DNA from: Candidatus Cloacimonadota bacterium
GTDB taxonomy: Bacteria > Cloacimonadota > Cloacimonadia > Cloacimonadales > TCS61
DNA length: 9,329 nucleotides
NCBI GenBank assembly: GCA_030596265.1
Contig: JAUVKM010000063.1
Location: 1-9,329 of the forward strand
Direction of reading: 5' to 3'
Shown: in pieces, positions 6,805-9,329 of the stretch
How positions within the stretch are numbered: the stretch's first letter is position 1
Layout: each line of letters begins with the position of its first letter
Position numbers and translations under genes: made by a program
The notes under the pieces: model-generated
The model's database searches: none
What the model saw: only the letters and a program-made list of their open reading frames with translations
Told to the model about the DNA's origin: nothing

Positions 6805-6857
6805 ATTTCAATATAAAAATAATTTGACTTAACTTCAATCTTGTAAAATCTCACAAA

Positions 6858-6951
6858 CCAATAACAGGGGAGCCAAAACAAATGGCTGAGAAGTGAATAT
6901 CACTTAACCCTCAGACTTATCGGGTAATGCCGAAAAAGGAGTTGCAGTTGG
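6858..6951 (+). promoter_or_regulatory. TPP riboswitch (divergent form), probably acting on translation
   Basis: Core elements read GGGGAGCC (6867-6874), GGCTGAGA (6884-6891), an AGTG/CACT hairpin (6892-6904), ACCC (6907-6910) and CGGGTAATGCCG (6921-6932). P2 (GGG/CCC), P3 (AGCC/GGCT) and P5 (CGG/CCG) are clear; P4 is weak (CTT with AAG) and the sequence ACTTATC is one base shorter than the usual ACCTGATC. No terminator follows. The ribosome binding site AGGAG (6937-6941) abuts P5 and overlaps the P4 strand, and a closing helix CCAA (6858-6861) with TTGG (6948-6951), helped by AAC/GTT, would cover the TTG start. This suggests control of translation initiation of the symporter gene. Confidence 0.88.
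6937..6941 (+). promoter_or_regulatory. Ribosome binding site AGGAG that decides the symporter start
   Basis: AGGAG ends six bases before TTG 6948, the same geometry as at birA. The ATG at 6927 lies upstream of this site and inside the riboswitch core GGGTAATGCC, and no good binding site precedes it. Confidence 0.7.
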
Positions 6952-8420
6952 AATTTGAATTAACGATAGATTATAAAACGATCTTGAGCAAATTAGATTG
7001 GTATGTATTTTTTGGAGTTTTACTTTTAACCTTTTTATCCGTAATTTACGGACAATATTTAAAGAAGAAAAAGGGGAACATTTCTGATAATAATGAAATC
7101 CATTTTTTAGACATCTTCTTAATGGGAAGACAACTCACTCTCCCAATGTTCGTGGCAACTCTGGTTGCCACCTGGTACGGCGGGATCTTTGGAGTAACGA
7201 AGATTGCCTTTGAACAAGGGATATTCAATTTTATTACTCAGGGAGTTTTCTGGTATATTTCATACATTTTATTCGCATTCTTCATTGTACATAAAGTCGC
7301 TAAATATAAAGCGATTACACTTCCTGATCTGGTAGGAAAAATGTTCGGACCGAGAGCCGGAAAGTTAAGTGCAGTTTTTAATTTTTTCAATGTATTACCA
7401 ATTGCTTACGTAATAAGTTTAGGACTTCTCATTCAGGCATTATTTGGAATTTCATTTCTGCAAGGTATGATAATTGGCGTAACAGTTGTAATTCTTTACA
7501 CACTTTACGGTGGATTTAGGGCAATTGTTTTTTCTGATATAATCCAATTCTTTGTAATGTGTCTCGGTGTGCTTCTAATTCTCCTATTTTCCTATAAATT
7601 GTTTGGAGGAATCAGCTTCCTAAAAGCAAATCTGCCTGCTGCTCATTTCACACTTACCGGTGGAGAAAGCATTGCAACTACACTTGTTTGGGGGTTTATC
7701 GCACTTTCAACTTTAGTTGATCCCAATTTTTATCAGAGAGTTTTCGCAGCAAAGAACATAAAAGTAGCCAAAAGAGGAATCCTTATCTCCACAGTTATCT
7801 GGATACTTTTTGATATCTGCACAACGGCTGGAGCGATGTATGCAAGAGCAGTAATTCCGGAAGCTGCTTCTGATAAAGCATATCTTATATATGCTCTTCA
7901 AATACTACCAAATGGGATTCGGGGTTTGGTTCTGGCTGGAATTCTGGCAACGATCCTTTCAACATTAGATTCCTATCTTTTCATAGCAGGAACAACAGTT
8001 TCTTATGATATGATGCCAAAAAAATGGAAGGGGAAAGTATCTCTCTATCATTTAGGAATAATCTTTGTGGGAATACTGGCAGTTTTGATGGGAGTTATAT
8101 TTGAAGGCAATATTAAAGCAGTTTGGAAAACACTGGGAAGTTATTCTGCCAGCTGTTTGCTGCTTCCTGTTCTTTATGGATATATTTTTCCCGGAAAGAT
8201 AAAAGATCATCAATTTGTATTTGCCAGTATTTTAGGCGTGATCACGGTAAGTATATGGCGAAACATTGATCTACCGGGATTCTGGCAAAATGTGGATGAA
8301 CTGTATATGGGAATTGTGGCAACATCATTTGGATTAGCAAGCTATGGCCTTGTATATAAGTATTATAAGAAACGAAAAAATAACCCCGAAGTTCACGAAG
8401 AAACACAAAGGAAAACATAA
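6948..8420 (+). CDS. Sodium:solute symporter (SSS) family transporter, predicted thiamine or thiamine-precursor uptake
   Basis: This 490-residue inner-membrane protein of the SSS family uses the sodium gradient for uptake. Hallmarks are GRQLTLPMFVATLVATWYGG at 60-79, followed by GVTKIAFEQG (TM helices with the broken, substrate and Na+ binding helix), YGGFRAIVFSDIIQFFVM at 187-204, DPNFYQRVFAAKNIKVAKRG at 258-277 and GILATILSTLDSYLF at 331-345, the conserved LSTxDS sodium-site helix. About 13 membrane helices can be counted, the first at about 17-35. The start is TTG because of the AGGAG spacing and because the frame's ATG at 6927 lies in the aptamer; starting there would give 497 residues. 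The upstream TPP riboswitch points to thiamine or a precursor such as HMP as substrate; a riboswitch-linked SSS transporter has been proposed before under the name ThiV, but I cannot confirm orthology. The last dozen residues (PEVHEETQRKT) are encoded by a dispersed repeat. Confidence 0.88.
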   Translation: MEFELTIDYKTILSKLDWYVFFGVLLLTFLSVIYGQYLKKKKGNISDNNEIHFLDIFLMGRQLTLPMFVATLVATWYGGIFGVTKIAFEQGIFNFITQGVFWYISYILFAFFIVHKVAKYKAITLPDLVGKMFGPRAGKLSAVFNFFNVLPIAYVISLGLLIQALFGISFLQGMIIGVTVVILYTLYGGFRAIVFSDIIQFFVMCLGVLLILLFSYKLFGGISFLKANLPAAHFTLTGGESIATTLVWGFIALSTLVDPNFYQRVFAAKNIKVAKRGILISTVIWILFDICTTAGAMYARAVIPEAASDKAYLIYALQILPNGIRGLVLAGILATILSTLDSYLFIAGTTVSYDMMPKKWKGKVSLYHLGIIFVGILAVLMGVIFEGNIKAVWKTLGSYSASCLLLPVLYGYIFPGKIKDHQFVFASILGVITVSIWRNIDLPGFWQNVDELYMGIVATSFGLASYGLVYKYYKKRKNNPEVHEETQRKT

Positions 8421-8451
8421 ATATTTTTTTGCGTTTCTTAGCGTTCTTAGT
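8386..8451. repeat. Imperfect palindromic repeat of the CACGAAG/CTTAGTG type overlapping the symporter 3' end
   Basis: The left arm (8386-8409, containing CACGAAGAAACACAAA) and the right arm (8428-8451, GCGTTTCTTAGCGTTCTTAGT) are reverse complements at 17 of 24 positions, the best part being AAGAAACACAAA against AAGAAACGCAAA. The loop carries an AT-rich stretch and a T run. Sequences of the form CACGAAG-ACACGAAG are common dispersed elements in many environmental bacterial genomes. The left arm is translated as the end of the symporter. Confidence 0.6.
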
Positions 8452-8473
8452 GGCAAATTATAAGGAGAAAGAA

Positions 8474-8863
8474 ATGAAATCAAGTGGAATCGTTGGGCTG
8501 ATCTTAGGATTAGGACTTTTAGCATTTGGGATTTATCATTTAATTATTGGCATGTATCTTTGGGCAATAATTAAAATTTTAATTGGAGCCGGATTGATCG
8601 TCTCAAAATTTGTAAAGAACCGTTATGGCACAATCATATTCGGTCATATAACAGTTGTTGCCGGTATGATGTTATTAACAGCCGGAATTTATTATGTTCC
8701 ATTGATAGCAAAGCAAATTGAAAAAACGGGTGAATTAAAAATTGTATATATTTTTGCGATGCCTTTGTTCTGGGGATTCTTCGCAATTCTTGGTGGAATT
8801 TGTGCAATCTATCACGGGTTTTGTAAATGCGTAAGAAAAGATTGGAAAATAAAGAAGGATTAA
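8474..8863 (+). CDS. Small four-helix membrane protein of unknown function
   Basis: I do not recognise the family. The protein has 129 residues and is mostly hydrophobic, with membrane segments at about 5-25, 28-46, 53-75 and 91-114, short loops, and a basic C-terminal tail (CKCVRKDWKIKKD). Three cysteines cluster near the end (C110, C117, C119). The frame is open from a TTG at 8429, but ATG 8474 has AGGAG (8463-8467) six bases upstream and starts MKSSGIVGLILGLG, so I chose it; the earlier codons lie in the repeat. It is 53 bases after the symporter gene and one base before the BtpA-like gene, so it belongs to the same riboswitch-led operon. A helper or subunit role for the transporter is possible, but nothing in the sequence shows it. 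Confidence 0.75.
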   Translation: MKSSGIVGLILGLGLLAFGIYHLIIGMYLWAIIKILIGAGLIVSKFVKNRYGTIIFGHITVVAGMMLLTAGIYYVPLIAKQIEKTGELKIVYIFAMPLFWGFFAILGGICAIYHGFCKCVRKDWKIKKD

Positions 8864-8864
8864 G

Positions 8865-9329
8865 ATGAATTTTATTGATAAATTGCAAAAGAAAAAAATG
8901 ATATTTGGCATGATCCATGTTGAAGCGCTTCCCGGCACACCGAATAATAAATATAGTATCTCACAAATAATTACTAAAGCAGTTCAGGAAGCAATATTGT
9001 ATGAGCAAAATGGGTTAGATGCTATCATCTTGGAAAATATGCACGATGTGCCGTATCTGAACCGAAATGTTGGACCCGAAATAACTGCTTCGATGACAGC
9101 AATTGCGTCTGAAGTTAAGAAGAATATCTCAATTACATGCGGTGTTCAGATATTGGCTGGAGCCAATTTGGAAGCGCTGGCAGTTGCACAGGCTACCGGA
9201 GGCGAATTCATCCGTGTAGAAGGTTTTGTGTATTCACATATTGCAGATGAGGGATTGATGAACGCCTGTGCAGGAGAACTTATGCGATATAGAAAAATGA
9301 TCGGAGCAAATAATATTGCTGTATTTGCT
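8865..9329 (+). CDS. BtpA/SgcQ-family TIM-barrel protein (N-terminal 155 residues, cut by window edge)
   Basis: The frame is open from ATG 8865 to the end of the window. It begins with a short lead and then KMIFGMIHVEALPGTPNN, the GMIH-x-x-x-LPG-x-P signature of the BtpA/SgcQ family. Then follow AILYEQNGLDAIILENMHD at about 43-61 (family form GVDGVIVEN-x-xD), VGPEITASMTAIASEVKK, ITCGVQILAGANLEALAVAQ (usually G-x-N-x-L-x-N-x), and GGEFIRVEGFVYSHIADEG, the conserved FIRV strand. BtpA was described as needed for photosystem I assembly in cyanobacteria, and SgcQ sits in an enteric sugar gene cluster; the reaction is unknown for most members. An AAGGA at 8855-8859 lies five bases upstream of the start, and the gene begins one base after the preceding stop. 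Its place behind a TPP riboswitch suggests a role in thiamine or precursor salvage, which is inference. Confidence 0.88.
   Translation, partial: MNFIDKLQKKKMIFGMIHVEALPGTPNNKYSISQIITKAVQEAILYEQNGLDAIILENMHDVPYLNRNVGPEITASMTAIASEVKKNISITCGVQILAGANLEALAVAQATGGEFIRVEGFVYSHIADEGLMNACAGELMRYRKMIGANNIAVFA

Noticed and set aside
6824..6849. TTGACT and TAAAAT as a promoter for the symporter operon
   Set aside because: The spacer is only 14 bases, too short for a normal sigma-70 promoter. The true promoter was not identified.
8429..8473. TTG start at 8429 for the small membrane protein
   Set aside because: It has no ribosome binding site and lies in the right arm of the repeat. ATG 8474 is preceded by AGGAG at the right distance.
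8634..8938. Minus-strand frames across the small membrane protein and BtpA-like genes
   Set aside because: They run antisense to two closely packed genes with good ribosome binding sites and show no recognisable protein.

Overview
The window looks like a piece of a chromosome from an AT-rich, Gram-negative bacterium. It has an outer-membrane TonB-dependent receptor with a signal peptide and a terminal Phe, AGGAG-type ribosome binding sites, and frequent TTG starts. The style (short dispersed palindromic repeats, and a TonB receptor with a carboxypeptidase-like N-terminal domain) suggests the FCB group, perhaps Cloacimonadota. That placement is a guess from sequence feel, not a database result.

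Left part (1-2040): the 3' end of queA (queuosine tRNA modification), a monofunctional biotin-protein ligase (birA, TTG start) and a GNAT acetyltransferase fused to a YoaP-like thioredoxin-fold tail. Between them lie short interspersed repeats: a palindromic element after queA, and GACAGGAT-type repeats that run into the end of birA.

Middle (2128-3912): a visibly AT-richer two-gene cassette. An ImmA/IrrE-type zinc peptidase (HEFAH motif) is followed without a single spacer base by a PIN-like protein resembling DUF4411. This looks like a toxin-antitoxin or regulator-effector pair acquired by transfer, and it ends at a strong hairpin with a T tract.

Right part (3980-9329): a thiamine-responsive locus. 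On the minus strand, a TonB-dependent receptor is preceded by a well-formed TPP riboswitch and an intrinsic terminator. Divergently, on the plus strand, a second, more divergent TPP riboswitch precedes a sodium:solute symporter (SSS) gene, a four-helix small membrane protein and a BtpA/SgcQ-family TIM-barrel gene that runs off the window. The likely reading is coordinated uptake of thiamine or a precursor across both membranes: the receptor at the outer membrane and the symporter at the inner membrane. Two further proteins share the riboswitch-controlled operon, and their role in thiamine metabolism is not known to me. The two riboswitches seem to act differently, by transcription termination on the minus strand and by hiding the ribosome binding site and start on the plus strand. 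The ATG that opens the longest symporter reading frame lies inside the aptamer; the real start is probably TTG at 6948.
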